A DNA stretch of 64,000 nucleotides from an uncultured Bacteroidales bacterium (GTDB taxonomy: Bacteria > Bacteroidota > Bacteroidia > Bacteroidales > Muribaculaceae). The stretch lies in contig CACYQB010000004.1 in the NCBI GenBank assembly GCA_902776435.1, positions 248,001 to 312,000 of the forward strand, read 5' to 3'. Shown here piece by piece: positions 17,727 through 26,065 of this stretch. The stretch's first letter is position 1, and the number at the start of each line of letters is the position of its first letter. The notes under the pieces were generated by a model that was not told the DNA's origin, made no database searches, and was given only the letters and a program-made list of their open reading frames with translations. Position numbers and translations under genes: made by a program.

Positions 17727-18329
17727 TTATTGCATGGGCCGTGGCGCGGCATTGCCGCTATTGGGGTGGGGCATGCGGCTCTCATCGACGGGGAAGATGG
17801 CTTCGACCTGACGCAGGGTGTAAGTCGTGAGCCGCTCGTTGGACTCGTAACCGTATCCCTCGATGATGCGTCCCTGCTTCTCGATGTGGATAAAGGCGTC
17901 ACTGTACATGCGGTGGGCATGCTGGTCCCACATCAATTCGTCGGTGAGGATGACATCGCCCCGCACGTTGGTGATGCGCACGTTTCCCGTGAGGGTCCAC
18001 AATGAATTCTCTTTATCATAATAGGCTGAGTCACACTTGAGTGAGGTTGCCATCTTGTAATTGTTGTCCAGTTCCTCACAGGTCACGCCCTTGGGGAATG
18101 TCCAGTGAGGGTGCTTGGCCTCTTCAAACATGTTCCACAAGGGGGCGACGATGCGGTATCGTGTGTGCCCCGAATCGCTGATGACGGTCTCCACATCGGT
18201 TGTGGCCATGGTGGGGACCTCGTCAGGGTTGGTGGGATGGTCCACCATGCTGGTGGTATCGTCTTTACAACCGGAAACGGCCGTTGCGGTCATCAGCAGG
18301 ACAAGCGATATGTAGAGGAGACGTCTCAC
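17727..18329 (-). CDS. lptC: LPS export protein LptC
   Basis: A 200-residue lipoprotein-like protein. An N-terminal hydrophobic segment with lipobox-like AVSGC (about residue 21) is followed by a beta-jellyroll region (for example SLWTLTGNVRITNVRGDVIL) typical of LptC, which passes LPS from LptB2FG to the LptA bridge. The start is GTG at 18329, three bases after the preceding gene's stop, so the genes are tightly coupled. It sits between an outer-membrane barrel gene and the CorC-like gene, a set commonly found together with coaX in Bacteroidales. The Pro-rich C-terminal tail is unusual but short. Confidence 0.85.
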   Translation of the reverse strand: MRRLLYISLVLLMTATAVSGCKDDTTSMVDHPTNPDEVPTMATTDVETVISDSGHTRYRIVAPLWNMFEEAKHPHWTFPKGVTCEELDNNYKMATSLKCDSAYYDKENSLWTLTGNVRITNVRGDVILTDELMWDQHAHRMYSDAFIHIEKQGRIIEGYGYESNERLTTYTLRQVEAIFPVDESRMPHPNSGNAAPRPMQ

Positions 18330-18332
18330 GCG

Positions 18333-19574
18333 TTAACGGATGCGGCTCTTCCAGAACCACAGCTCATTGAAGTTTACACCCAATGTGATGTTGAGGTAGT
18401 TCTCGCTGATGAGGTTCACTGGTGTAGCCTCGCGGTGGCGCCACTCCACGCCCAGGTTGATGGTCGTCTTGCTGCCAGGAGCAGGCAGACCGACGCCGAC
18501 GCTGAAGCCGTAGTCGCGCAGGTTGGAAGTGTCAAACTTCATGTAATCGTGGGTGAAGAATGCACCTGCACGGAAGGACATGGCTCCGAAGTAGCTGCCG
18601 CGTCTGTTGGGCGTGTATTGCATACCCAAGGCCAGTTTCCAGCGGTCGTCGAACTTTGTATCTTGTGCCTCGATGCCGGGGATGGGCGTGTACTTGGCAT
18701 TGCTCCACTTCTGGAAGGTGTAGTCGGCCTCGAGGGTCAGTCGGTGGTCCATGACGTAGCTCACACCCATGCCGATGGAGTAGGGCTGCTCATAATTGCC
18801 CTTCATGGACGTGTAGCCGATGGTGTCCGCTTTGTTGTCCTGCGTATCGTAGCTTGTTCCCCAGGCATGGCCGTGGAAGGATTTCTTGGGCTGGAAGGTG
18901 ACACCCAAAGTCAATCGGTCGCGATTCTTGAGCAACGGCAGGGAGTATTGTACACCCACTTGGGCGTTCCAGTCGCGCACTTTGAAGTTGCGTGTAAAAT
19001 AGCTGGACGAATTGGAGGAAATCAAAGTGGTGTTGGCAGACGAGCCAAAGAGATAAGCGAAGTTCACGCCGACGCTCAGGTTCTTAACGGGCTCATAGCC
19101 GACGCCCAGGAACAATTGGCTAATGCCACCGCTACCAGAGCGTACCTCGCTGCCACCAGAGATTTTGCCGCCATAGGTATAACCCACCGAGGAGTAGGGC
19201 AACAGACCGAATGAAGCACCCAAGCCTTTAGCCACCTTGAAGTGGCCGGTCAGGTAGTCCAGCCCGGCACCGAAATTGTAGCCCTTGTTACCATTCTCTT
19301 TACTCCACAGGTTAGACAGCTCAATGCCCACGTCCCAGAGGAAGGTGAGCGAATCGACATCGGAATAGGAAGCGGGATTCATCACATTGATGATGCGTCC
19401 GCCCTCCATGGCATAACCCACGCCGCCCATCGAGCGCTGAATGCTCGACACGTTATCGTTGAGCATGCCATAGCCCATCTTGGAGTAAGGGGTTGTCACG
19501 ATTTGTGCCTGTGCCACGCCATAGCCCATGAGCATGGCGAGCAGTAATACTGTTATCGTTTTATAGATTTTCAT
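18333..19574 (-). CDS. Outer-membrane beta-barrel protein
   Basis: A 413-residue protein with a signal peptide ending ...GYGVAQA and a series of alternating amphipathic strands (for example YSIGMGVSYVMDHRLTLEAD, TTINLGVEWRHREATPVNLI), ending in a barrel-like strand followed by WFWKSRIR. It resembles the FadL/OmpP1-like Bacteroidota proteins annotated as outer membrane protein; the substrate is unknown. The chosen ATG at 19574 lies inside the 3' end of coaX (14-base overlap) and gives a clean signal peptide; the longer frame to 19682 would run antisense-like sequence before the signal. Its position between coaX and lptC suggests co-expression with envelope assembly. Confidence 0.85.
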   Translation of the reverse strand: MKIYKTITVLLLAMLMGYGVAQAQIVTTPYSKMGYGMLNDNVSSIQRSMGGVGYAMEGGRIINVMNPASYSDVDSLTFLWDVGIELSNLWSKENGNKGYNFGAGLDYLTGHFKVAKGLGASFGLLPYSSVGYTYGGKISGGSEVRSGSGGISQLFLGVGYEPVKNLSVGVNFAYLFGSSANTTLISSNSSSYFTRNFKVRDWNAQVGVQYSLPLLKNRDRLTLGVTFQPKKSFHGHAWGTSYDTQDNKADTIGYTSMKGNYEQPYSIGMGVSYVMDHRLTLEADYTFQKWSNAKYTPIPGIEAQDTKFDDRWKLALGMQYTPNRRGSYFGAMSFRAGAFFTHDYMKFDTSNLRDYGFSVGVGLPAPGSKTTINLGVEWRHREATPVNLISENYLNITLGVNFNELWFWKSRIR

Positions 19575-20325
19575 TAGCTTGGTTGTATAAGTAGATGCGG
19601 TTGAGGCCTTCAGCCGCAAGATGTTCGTAGTGGATGATGCTCTCGTCGTCGAGCCTGTTGTGCAACAGGCGTCCGTCGCCACCAGTGATGAAGACCATCA
19701 GGTTGGGGTGGGAGAGCTTCAGATCGGCGATATAGCTCTTGATTTCGCCCAGTACGCCATGCAGCACACCGCTGCGGATGGCGGTTGTCGTATCATAACC
19801 CACAACTGGCGTGTCACCCTCAGGCTCAACCAGGGGCAACAGCCCTGTGTGCTCATGCAGTGACTTGAAGCGCAGTGACAGTCCTGGAGCGATATTGCCA
19901 CCGACAAAGCATCCGTCTGCCGTCACCAGGTCATAGGTGATAGCGGTGCCGGCGTCGATAATGAGCACGTCGCTGGCACTGTCAAGTCGCTGCGCGATGC
20001 CCCATGCGCCCACTGCTGTGGCAATGCGGTCGCGGCCCAGTGTTTGCGGCGTGCGGTACCCCAGGCGGATGGGCATGGGCGTCTCGTGAGTGAGGCGCAG
20101 TAGCCGTCGGCAACGTTGCTCGACAAGCTGTTCGATGCGCTGACTGGCAGCACTCGATGCCGTGCTGCAGATAATTGCTGTCTCGGGTTTATAGGTGCTG
20201 ATAAATCGGTCGAGCAACCGTATGTTACGCCGCAAGAAGCGGTTGGTCGCCACAACCTGTGAGCCGATGAAGAAAGCCACCTTGACCGAGGTGTTGCCGT
20301 TGTCTATTGTGAGATTACCTTTCAT
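19561..20325 (-). CDS. coaX: Type III pantothenate kinase
   Basis: A 254-residue ASKHA-fold kinase that makes 4'-phosphopantothenate, the first step of CoA synthesis. The phosphate motif is LTIDNGNTSVKVAFF at residues 5-19. The family motifs are LGRDRIATAVGAW and VLIIDAGTAITYDLV, and the adenosine region is LMVFITGGDGRLL. Length is normal. The gene overlaps the start of the outer-membrane barrel gene by 14 bases. A -7 box ends only 8 bases before the ATG, so the transcript may have an extremely short leader. Confidence 0.95.
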   Translation of the reverse strand: MKGNLTIDNGNTSVKVAFFIGSQVVATNRFLRRNIRLLDRFISTYKPETAIICSTASSAASQRIEQLVEQRCRRLLRLTHETPMPIRLGYRTPQTLGRDRIATAVGAWGIAQRLDSASDVLIIDAGTAITYDLVTADGCFVGGNIAPGLSLRFKSLHEHTGLLPLVEPEGDTPVVGYDTTTAIRSGVLHGVLGEIKSYIADLKLSHPNLMVFITGGDGRLLHNRLDDESIIHYEHLAAEGLNRIYLYNQANENL

Positions 20326-20333
20326 TAAAAGCG

Positions 20334-20341
20334 CAAAATTA
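20334..20341 (-). promoter_or_regulatory. -7 box TAATTTTG of coaX
   Basis: Minus-strand match ending 8 bases before the ATG at 20325. Transcription would start within a few bases of the start codon. Confidence 0.5.
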
Positions 20342-20419
20342 CTAAAACTTGGCTGATTTCAAAAAAATATTTGCTTTGTTAAAGCTATTTATAGGCTGTT
20401 GTGAAAGTGTAACACTTAT

Positions 20420-20788
20420 TTATTTGTCGGTTTTCTTTGATTCGTAATCAATCATCCACGAGGCATAGATCTGCATGACGAGACCTGCCAGCAGGAAGGC
20501 AATCCAGTCGTTGGTACCGCGGGAGTAGAACATCATCACCGCGCTGGCGCAGTACAGGAGGGCACTGACGATGAGCAGGCGGTGCAGGCGCTTGATGCGC
20601 ATGACGGGGCCGTTATAGAGCCCGATGAAGCGTGCCACCAGCACGATAGCGGCGCCTGCGGCAAATGCCCATCGCATCCATATCAGGTTGATATTGAGCA
20701 GGGGCAGCAGAGCCATGATCAGCATGATGAACAGGCCGATGATGACAAGTAGGTTAGAAATCTGAATCTTTTTTTCTGTTGTAGCCAT
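20420..20788 (-). CDS. Small four-helix membrane protein
   Basis: A 122-residue protein with four hydrophobic segments (LLVIIGLFIMLIMALLPLL, MRWAFAAGAAIVLVARFIGL, LLIVSALLYCASAVMMFY, WIAFLLAGLVMQIYASWM) and a charged C-terminal tail. I do not recognise a named family. It follows the DivIC/FtsB-like gene by 6 bases and is probably co-transcribed with it and trmD, so an envelope or division-related role is possible; that is inference from position. Confidence 0.8.
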   Translation of the reverse strand: MATTEKKIQISNLLVIIGLFIMLIMALLPLLNINLIWMRWAFAAGAAIVLVARFIGLYNGPVMRIKRLHRLLIVSALLYCASAVMMFYSRGTNDWIAFLLAGLVMQIYASWMIDYESKKTDK

Positions 20789-20794
20789 GCCGTG

Positions 20795-21103
20795 TCAGGG
20801 TATATCGGTGATAAAGACTTCCTCGTTGATACGCTTCATGCCGTACTTCTCGCGCACGAGGCGTTCGAGCGACTCGTTTTCGGTGTTGAGCTCGTTGACC
20901 TTGGCTTCATAGACGGCTGCCGAGTCCTCATAGTCCTTGATTTGACTCTTGAGTTCGTTGATCTGTGAGCGGTACTCATTGATACGCATGTAGTTGTTCT
21001 CGCCGAAGAAGAGCAGGACGACAACAAAGGCGAGGAAAATAATCAGTGGGATATTGAGCCACCGCGGTATCCACTTGGGACGTTGAAAATTGAAGAGGGA
21101 CAT
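20795..21103 (-). CDS. Septum formation initiator family protein (FtsB/DivIC-like)
   Basis: A 102-residue single-pass protein with a short basic cytoplasmic N-terminus (MSLFNFQRPKW), one membrane helix (IPLIIFLAFVVVLLFFG), a periplasmic coiled coil (about 40-80, SQINELKSQIKDYEDSAAVY) and the family end LVREKYGMKRINEEVF. FtsB/DivIC proteins bridge FtsL and FtsQ in the divisome. Length and topology fit exactly. It lies downstream of trmD after a heptamer array, in an operon-like run with the four-helix protein. Confidence 0.88.
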   Translation of the reverse strand: MSLFNFQRPKWIPRWLNIPLIIFLAFVVVLLFFGENNYMRINEYRSQINELKSQIKDYEDSAAVYEAKVNELNTENESLERLVREKYGMKRINEEVFITDIP

Positions 21104-21106
21104 ATT

Positions 21107-21174
21107 GTTTTAGTTTTTAGTTTTTAGTTTTTAGTTTTAAGTTGTAAGTCCTTAGTCCTTAGTCCTTAGTCCTT
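21107..21174. repeat. Heptamer array overlapping the trmD stop codon
   Basis: A run of TTTTTAG, TTTTAAG, TTGTAAG and four TCCTTAG-type units in 7-base phase. The trmD stop (TAA, minus strand) is formed by the first TCCTTAG-type unit. Confidence 0.85.
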
Positions 21175-21843
21175 GAGGAGGTTGGGGCGCAGGCGGCGGG
21201 TGCGTTCCAGCGATTGCTGCATCTTCCACTCGGCGATTTTCGCTTGGTGCCCGCTGAGCAGGATTTCGGGCACGTGCCAGCCGTTGAACACTTCAGGACG
21301 AGTATAGACGGGCGCCTCGATGAGGCCGTCCTGGAAGGAGTCGCTCAGGGCGCTCTGTTCGTCACCGATGGCGCCTGGGAGCAGGCGCACCACAGCGTCG
21401 GCGATGACTGCTGCAGGCAGTTCGCCACCCGTGAGCACGTAGTCACCGATGGTGATTTCCTTGGTGATCAAGTGCTCGCGGATGCGGTAGTCCACACCCT
21501 TGTAATGCCCGCATAGTATCATGATGTTCTCCTTGAGGGAGAGCGCATTGGCCATGGGCTGGTCAAGTTGTTCGCCGTCGGGCGAGGTGAAGATGATTTC
21601 GTCATAGTCTCGCTGGCTCTTCAACTCCTCCATGCAGCGCCACACGGGTTCGATCTGCATGACCATGCCCGCCTCACCGCCGAAGGGGTAATCGTCCACC
21701 TTGCGGTGCTTGCGCAGGCTCCAGTCCCGCAGGTTATGCACATGTATCTCGACGAGGCCTTTGTCCTGGGCGCGCTGCAGGATGGACGTGTGCAGGGGCG
21801 ACTCCAGGGCGTCGGGCATGACGGTGAGTATATCTATTCTCAT
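21166..21843 (-). CDS. trmD: tRNA (guanine37-N1)-methyltransferase
   Basis: A 225-residue SPOUT methyltransferase that methylates G37 of tRNAs reading CNN codons, preventing frameshifts. It carries [20 protein letters not shown] at the start, [14 protein letters not shown], the knot segment [16 protein letters not shown], and [18 protein letters not shown] at 21843 matches the conserved N-terminus; the frame could extend nine codons further but without homology. The stop codon and following DNA are heptamer repeat. It lies just downstream of the secreted phosphoesterase gene (7 bases apart). Confidence 0.96.
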   Translation of the reverse strand: MRIDILTVMPDALESPLHTSILQRAQDKGLVEIHVHNLRDWSLRKHRKVDDYPFGGEAGMVMQIEPVWRCMEELKSQRDYDEIIFTSPDGEQLDQPMANALSLKENIMILCGHYKGVDYRIREHLITKEITIGDYVLTGGELPAAVIADAVVRLLPGAIGDEQSALSDSFQDGLIEAPVYTRPEVFNGWHVPEILLSGHQAKIAEWKMQQSLERTRRLRPNLLKD

Positions 21844-21850
21844 GAGTTTA

Positions 21851-23665
21851 CTAATTGAGTATTTTATCAATAATCTTATTCACATCGGCGATATTGACCT
21901 CGCCGTCGGCATTGCAGTCGGTGAGGATAATCGGATAAGGCAGGTGCATGCCGAAGAGTAGGCTGATCACGATGTTCACATCCGCTATATTGACTTCGCC
22001 ATCGGTGTTCACATCTCCAGGAATGAGTGTCTCCTCTCTTTTCTCCATATTCAGGCTGTAGCTGTGGGGGCGGGAGATGCTTTGGAGATAGATGTTGCCA
22101 AAGGAGTCGACCACGCGCACCACAATGGGCAGGGTGTCCGTAGTGGCTTGTGCCTTGAACATGTGGGTGCTCATGCTAGAGATGTAGTAGGTGCTGTAAT
22201 AGCCGTACATACTGTAGCAGGCGGCGTCATAGGCCAGCGTGTGGAACGGGTCCTCGGTACAAACGCGCTCGCAAGGCAGAACGTTTTCTCCCTCGCAGAT
22301 GCTGACCTTCCAGTCAGGTGCATAGGAATAGACGTTGACCATCACCACATTATCGTCGATATCGCCATAGTTTACCCTTGAGGGGTAATCGTGCAGGATG
22401 CCCCGCATGGTAGTGTTGGTGCGGTAATATTCCTTCACTGTGTTCATGTCGTACAGGCGCATCTGGGCCTCGCCCTCGTGGATGGGTTTGAAACACCACT
22501 GCAGGTTGTCGTCCGCGATATTCCACCGCATGTATCCAGCGGGGCTGCCGTCATGACAGATGTGATGCCCCGTGAGGATGGCGCTCTGCCACAGGGAACC
22601 GCATGTGGCGGCAATGTTGTGCTCGACGATGTGGGGGGATCCCGTGGGACACGCGGTGTAGTTGCCGTGGTTGTGGCCGCTCACGATATGTACTTGCTCA
22701 TACTTGCTGAGGATTGAGCACAGGGTGTAGGTGTTATCGAGCCTCGGGCTAAATGAGAAGTTTGAATTGATGCTCCATGCAGGGATATGCAGGCACACGA
22801 CCACGGGAGTGCTGTTGTCCACCAGCGCCAAGTCCTTGCGCAGCCATTGTATCTGCTCGGTGGTAATGGTGCCCTTGTAGTTGCGGCTGCCGGCAACCCC
22901 TTCGCTGTAGGTCTCGCCATCGTAGGCGATGTTCAGGTAGTAGATGTCGTCCAGTACCACATAGTGCACCTTGCCCAGGTTGAAGCTGTAGTAGGTGGGG
23001 CACACGATGTCGCGCCATGGGCCAGAGGCTTCGGTATCCGTGTTCTCGCCAGCAGGCACGCTGGGGTCGTGGTCATGGTTGCCGATGACGGGCCACAGCA
23101 TCATGGGATAGTTGAAATGCTTCATGTCGTCCATGAAGTCGCGCAGGTTATAGTTGTTCTGGGTCCAGAACACATCCCAGGTGAGGTCACCGAGCAAGAT
23201 GGAGTAGATGGGGGTACCGTTTGCTCGTTCCACTTCGCTGTTCAGGCTGGCGATGAGGCCTTTCTTGAAGTAGGCACGGTCGCTGTTGCGGCGAGCCAGG
23301 TGGGTGTCGGCGCCGATGATGACCGTGTGACGGTCATTATCCACGCGCCGCAGCGTGAAATCGTGCGTTTCATCGACAGTGATGTCCGATGATTCGAGAG
23401 GCGCCCAAAACTGCGGGTTGAAGCCATCGGCGACCAGCGGTTCATAACCGCCAGGCAGTGTGTAGAAGATGTAGCCGTTCAGTTTGGAACTGGACATCGC
23501 ATAATAGCCGTTGGCATCGGTGACGACAACTTCGTAGCCGTCACTCACGGCCACACCGGCTACACCCTGGCCGTCACAGGTGATGGTGCCGCTCACGTTG
23601 TGGGCAGCACACACCGCCGTGCCAAGCAGCACAAGCAACATCGATGTCAGGATTTTCACCTTCAC
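21851..23665 (-). CDS. Secreted calcineurin-like phosphoesterase with dockerin-like C-terminus
   Basis: A 604-residue exported protein starting with GTG at 23665 (signal peptide through AVCAA). Domains: an Ig/CNA-B-like N-terminal domain (about 22-110, [20 protein letters not shown]); a calcineurin-like metallophosphoesterase (about 115-350) with GADTHLA, GDLTWD, GNHDHDP, the His in VCLHIPAWS and SGHNHGNY; and a beta domain. Paired calcium-binding repeats end the protein ([40 protein letters not shown]). This resembles Bacteroidota secreted phosphoesterases with calcineurin N- and C-terminal companion domains. Its substrate is unknown. Confidence 0.9.
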   Translation of the reverse strand: MKVKILTSMLLVLLGTAVCAAHNVSGTITCDGQGVAGVAVSDGYEVVVTDANGYYAMSSSKLNGYIFYTLPGGYEPLVADGFNPQFWAPLESSDITVDETHDFTLRRVDNDRHTVIIGADTHLARRNSDRAYFKKGLIASLNSEVERANGTPIYSILLGDLTWDVFWTQNNYNLRDFMDDMKHFNYPMMLWPVIGNHDHDPSVPAGENTDTEASGPWRDIVCPTYYSFNLGKVHYVVLDDIYYLNIAYDGETYSEGVAGSRNYKGTITTEQIQWLRKDLALVDNSTPVVVCLHIPAWSINSNFSFSPRLDNTYTLCSILSKYEQVHIVSGHNHGNYTACPTGSPHIVEHNIAATCGSLWQSAILTGHHICHDGSPAGYMRWNIADDNLQWCFKPIHEGEAQMRLYDMNTVKEYYRTNTTMRGILHDYPSRVNYGDIDDNVVMVNVYSYAPDWKVSICEGENVLPCERVCTEDPFHTLAYDAACYSMYGYYSTYYISSMSTHMFKAQATTDTLPIVVRVVDSFGNIYLQSISRPHSYSLNMEKREETLIPGDVNTDGEVNIADVNIVISLLFGMHLPYPIILTDCNADGEVNIADVNKIIDKILN

Positions 23666-23697
23666 TGTTTTTCAGCTTCTAATCCGTAGTTAATTCC

Positions 23698-24030
23698 TCA
23701 CTGTTCACTCTCTTTGTCCCAGGGATAGGTTCGCTTGGGGTTGCGAGGAAACCAGCCCTTGCGAACGCGCTCCTGCTGCTCGGCCATCTCCTTGATGCCC
23801 CAGAAGCACGAGAATGCGCCGACACCCATCAGGGCCGACAGCAGCACGTTATGGACCAACAGCGAGCCCAGGCACAACACGATGCCCGCAATCAGAAATA
23901 CCCACTTGAACCGTTGTCCATAGTGGTATTCCCCCTTGATGACAATGGGGTGGCATATGCCGATGATCAAGAACGAGCACAGGCCCAAAACCAGCCCTTG
24001 CAGGTGATATGTTTCCAAGAAATCCATCAT
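23698..24030 (-). CDS. DUF4491 family membrane protein
   Basis: A 110-residue protein with three hydrophobic segments (LVLGLCSFLIIGICHPIVI, WVFLIAGIVLCLGSLLVHNV, LLSALMGVGAFSCFWGI) and the conserved tail ERVRKGWFPRNPKR, which identifies DUF4491, a Bacteroidota-restricted family of unknown function. The frame is open to 24096, but the promoter box at 24094-24101 excludes that start; ATG at 24030 (or 24027) fits the family N-terminus. Monocistronic, upstream of the phosphoesterase. Confidence 0.85.
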   Translation of the reverse strand: MMDFLETYHLQGLVLGLCSFLIIGICHPIVIKGEYHYGQRFKWVFLIAGIVLCLGSLLVHNVLLSALMGVGAFSCFWGIKEMAEQQERVRKGWFPRNPKRTYPWDKESEQ

Positions 24031-24093
24031 TAATAACGAATGATTTTGCCGCACATCGAGGGACCCAAATTCTCCTCGACCGAAAATGTCCTG

Positions 24094-24124
24094 CAAAGAT
24101 ACTGCAAGTCAAACACAACACAAA
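24094..24124 (-). promoter_or_regulatory. Promoter of the DUF4491 gene
   Basis: Minus-strand TTTG at 24124-24121, 19-base spacer, TATCTTTG at 24101-24094. Confidence 0.65.
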
Positions 24125-24146
24125 AATAATTTCCCATTTTTTCAAT

Positions 24147-24175
24147 CAAAACCACACTTCCCAAGTGTGGTTTTG
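24147..24175 (-). terminator. Perfect 13-base-pair hairpin terminator
   Basis: CAAAACCACACTT / AAGTGTGGTTTTG with a CCC loop, beyond the 3' end of the zinc-ribbon gene. It would end the actin/tubulin-type operon transcript. Minus-strand flank: TTTTGATTG. Confidence 0.75.
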
Positions 24176-24279
24176 TTGGTGGAATGGGGGTTGTGGTTAT
24201 AGTGTTGTATTGTGTTGGGTGGCGTTTTGGGTTCTTGGGTGGGAGAACCTAAAAAAGTCGATGAAATGGGTGTTTTCCC

Positions 24280-24747
24280 TTATTGGAGGGCGTCGAGGAG
24301 GAGGCCGAAGAAGACGTAGACGGCGAAGAGGACGAGGGTGAAGATGATGGTGCGGCCCATGCAGCCCCATGCGCTCATGCTTTCGCTGTTTTTCTTTTTC
24401 TTGGATTTCTTTTTTGATGAGGGTTTGCGCTTGGGTGTGCTCGATGATGAGTTGCTGCCGCTCATTCCCGTGTAGCGGTAGGATGTGGATGCTTGTTTCA
24501 TGCGTGGTTTGTGGGGTGGTGGCGTGCTGGGTTTGTACTCGGGCGGCGTGTCAAAGTCGATGGTTTCGGACGATTTGCGTCGCGGTGCGGGCTCTGGTTC
24601 GGCTGTGCGTTCGGTAATGCGGGCTTTGGGAATGGGCTGGTGGGCCTGCAGCAAGCACTGCGGGCAGACAATCACGCCATCGTTGGCAATGAGTTGCTCG
24701 TTACTGACGTCCAGTTTTTTACCGCATTTAGGACAGGTCCAGCGCAT
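24280..24747 (-). CDS. Zinc-ribbon protein with C-terminal membrane helix
   Basis: A 155-residue protein. The N-terminus is a zinc ribbon (CPKCGKK ... CPQCLLQ, about residues 5-33). The middle is a low-complexity Pro/Ser/Lys-rich linker (PSSKKKSKKKKNSES around 110-123). The C-terminus is one membrane helix (TIIFTLVLFAVYVFFGLLL), giving a tail-anchored topology with the ribbon in the cytoplasm. It is last in the minus-strand run that begins with the vWA-like lipoprotein at 33123, separated from the next gene upstream by a palindrome. It may be an accessory of that system, but the 111-base gap leaves this open. Confidence 0.8.
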   Translation of the reverse strand: MRWTCPKCGKKLDVSNEQLIANDGVIVCPQCLLQAHQPIPKARITERTAEPEPAPRRKSSETIDFDTPPEYKPSTPPPHKPRMKQASTSYRYTGMSGSNSSSSTPKRKPSSKKKSKKKKNSESMSAWGCMGRTIIFTLVLFAVYVFFGLLLDALQ

Positions 24748-24766
24748 AGTTCAGTTGATAGTTAAC

Positions 24767-24843
24767 AGTTAATAGAGAATAGTTGGTATCCATGCCATGC
24801 GTTTTCATTGCGGCCAGAAACTATTAACTATTCTCTATTAACT
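24767..24843. repeat. Perfect 18-base inverted repeat (AGTTAATAGAGAATAGTT)
   Basis: The arms at 24767-24784 and 24826-24843 are exact reverse complements around a 41-base loop. Outer sequence GATAGTTAAC / ACTATTCACC extends it partly. It occupies the only sizeable gap within the six-gene block. Confidence 0.85.
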
Positions 24844-24858
24844 ATTCACCAAATTGAT

Positions 24859-26046
24859 TTATCCCTCGTAGTGGATGATAGCTTTGACAACGACGTGCCA
24901 ACGGCCGTCGATGAATTCGGCTTCACCGGCGCGGTCGGTGATGATGCGGCTGCCACTGGGAATCTGGATGGCGTTGCCGGAGCAGGCACGGATCAGGTTC
25001 TCGGCGGGCATCATCAGGGCAAAGCGGTGTACTTCGGGCTTGTCAATGACCTCAAAAGTACCATGCTGGCCGTCGAATGTGGTGAGCACGTAGATGGAAT
25101 TGCCGGGCTCGAAGGTATCGCTGACGCGGGTAAAGTCGTCGTTATCGTCGGGCTTGCTCATGAACAGGTTCATGACTTCGCCCTCTTCTTCCTGCTGGGG
25201 CTCGTTCTCGACGGCAGGGGCAGCAGCAACTGGCTCAACTTCCTCCATGAGTTCTTCCTTTACGGCATCTTCGGGCTCTTCGTCTGCCTGGGCGATGTCA
25301 AGGGGCTCATTGTTGCGGATAGCCTTGCCTGTGAGGCGGATAGACAGCGCCTTCATCTGGTCGGCAGCATCGGTCGAGAATTCCTGCAGGTTGGCGTTGG
25401 TGCGATCCAACTCGCGGGCAAAGGTGCGGCGCATCTCCTTGATCTTGCCACGGTTGCTCAGGGCGGTGAGCAGCGCGCATAAGCCAAGGAGTGAACCCAG
25501 GATACCTAACCACAGTGGCAGATCGGCGGGACAGGTTATGCCGCACGAGTTGCCATCAGCAGAGGCCACGGCGGGACCATTCTCGCCCACGGCCTGCTGT
25601 TGCTCGGTGTCCTTGTCATTGCCTTCGGCCTTTGCGTCTTGAGGTTGTGCGGGCACTTCCTGAGCGGCCTCGGGATGATCGGTGATAAAGGCTTGGAACT
25701 CGGGTTCAACGAGTTTCCAGATCTGCGGTGTCACCAGTTCCTTTAGGTCGCTGATGCTACCGTTCTTTCCCTCTTCATCCTTGAACTCATTGTAGATTTT
25801 CTCCCACTTGCGTCCCTGATTGCTGTATACCTCGTTGAGGTCATCGAGGGTGTAGCCCTGGGGGTACTTTGCCTTGATCTCGTCAATTTTCTTGGCAAAG
25901 CCGCGAGCATGGGCCGTGTAGTGGGCACATGTGGCAATACCCTGTTTCCACAACGTGGTGGAGAGGGTCTGGTTCTCGGCGATTTGCGCCAGTGCCGAGG
26001 TGGCGAGGCAGATCAGGGCTGCCATAAATAACGTTAAGCGTTTCAT
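24859..26046 (-). CDS. Single-pass membrane protein of the actin/tubulin-type cluster
   Basis: A 395-residue protein. The signal peptide MKRLTLFMAALICLATSALA is followed by a helical extracytoplasmic region (about 21-165) ending in an acidic Gln/Ala-rich linker. One membrane helix (LPLWLGILGSLLGLCALLTAL, about 172-193) leads to a cytoplasmic helix (IKEMRRTFARELDRTNANLQ), an acidic stretch and a compact C-terminal domain (about 300-395, NSIYVLTTFDGQHGTFEVID). I know no family name for it. Its start lies 19 bases after the actin-like gene stop, so co-translation is likely. Its topology suits a membrane anchor or receptor that links periplasmic input to the cytoplasmic actin/tubulin-like proteins; that is inference. 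Confidence 0.82.
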   Translation of the reverse strand: MKRLTLFMAALICLATSALAQIAENQTLSTTLWKQGIATCAHYTAHARGFAKKIDEIKAKYPQGYTLDDLNEVYSNQGRKWEKIYNEFKDEEGKNGSISDLKELVTPQIWKLVEPEFQAFITDHPEAAQEVPAQPQDAKAEGNDKDTEQQQAVGENGPAVASADGNSCGITCPADLPLWLGILGSLLGLCALLTALSNRGKIKEMRRTFARELDRTNANLQEFSTDAADQMKALSIRLTGKAIRNNEPLDIAQADEEPEDAVKEELMEEVEPVAAAPAVENEPQQEEEGEVMNLFMSKPDDNDDFTRVSDTFEPGNSIYVLTTFDGQHGTFEVIDKPEVHRFALMMPAENLIRACSGNAIQIPSGSRIITDRAGEAEFIDGRWHVVVKAIIHYEG

Positions 26047-26065
26047 AACTTTAAGAGATATTATG

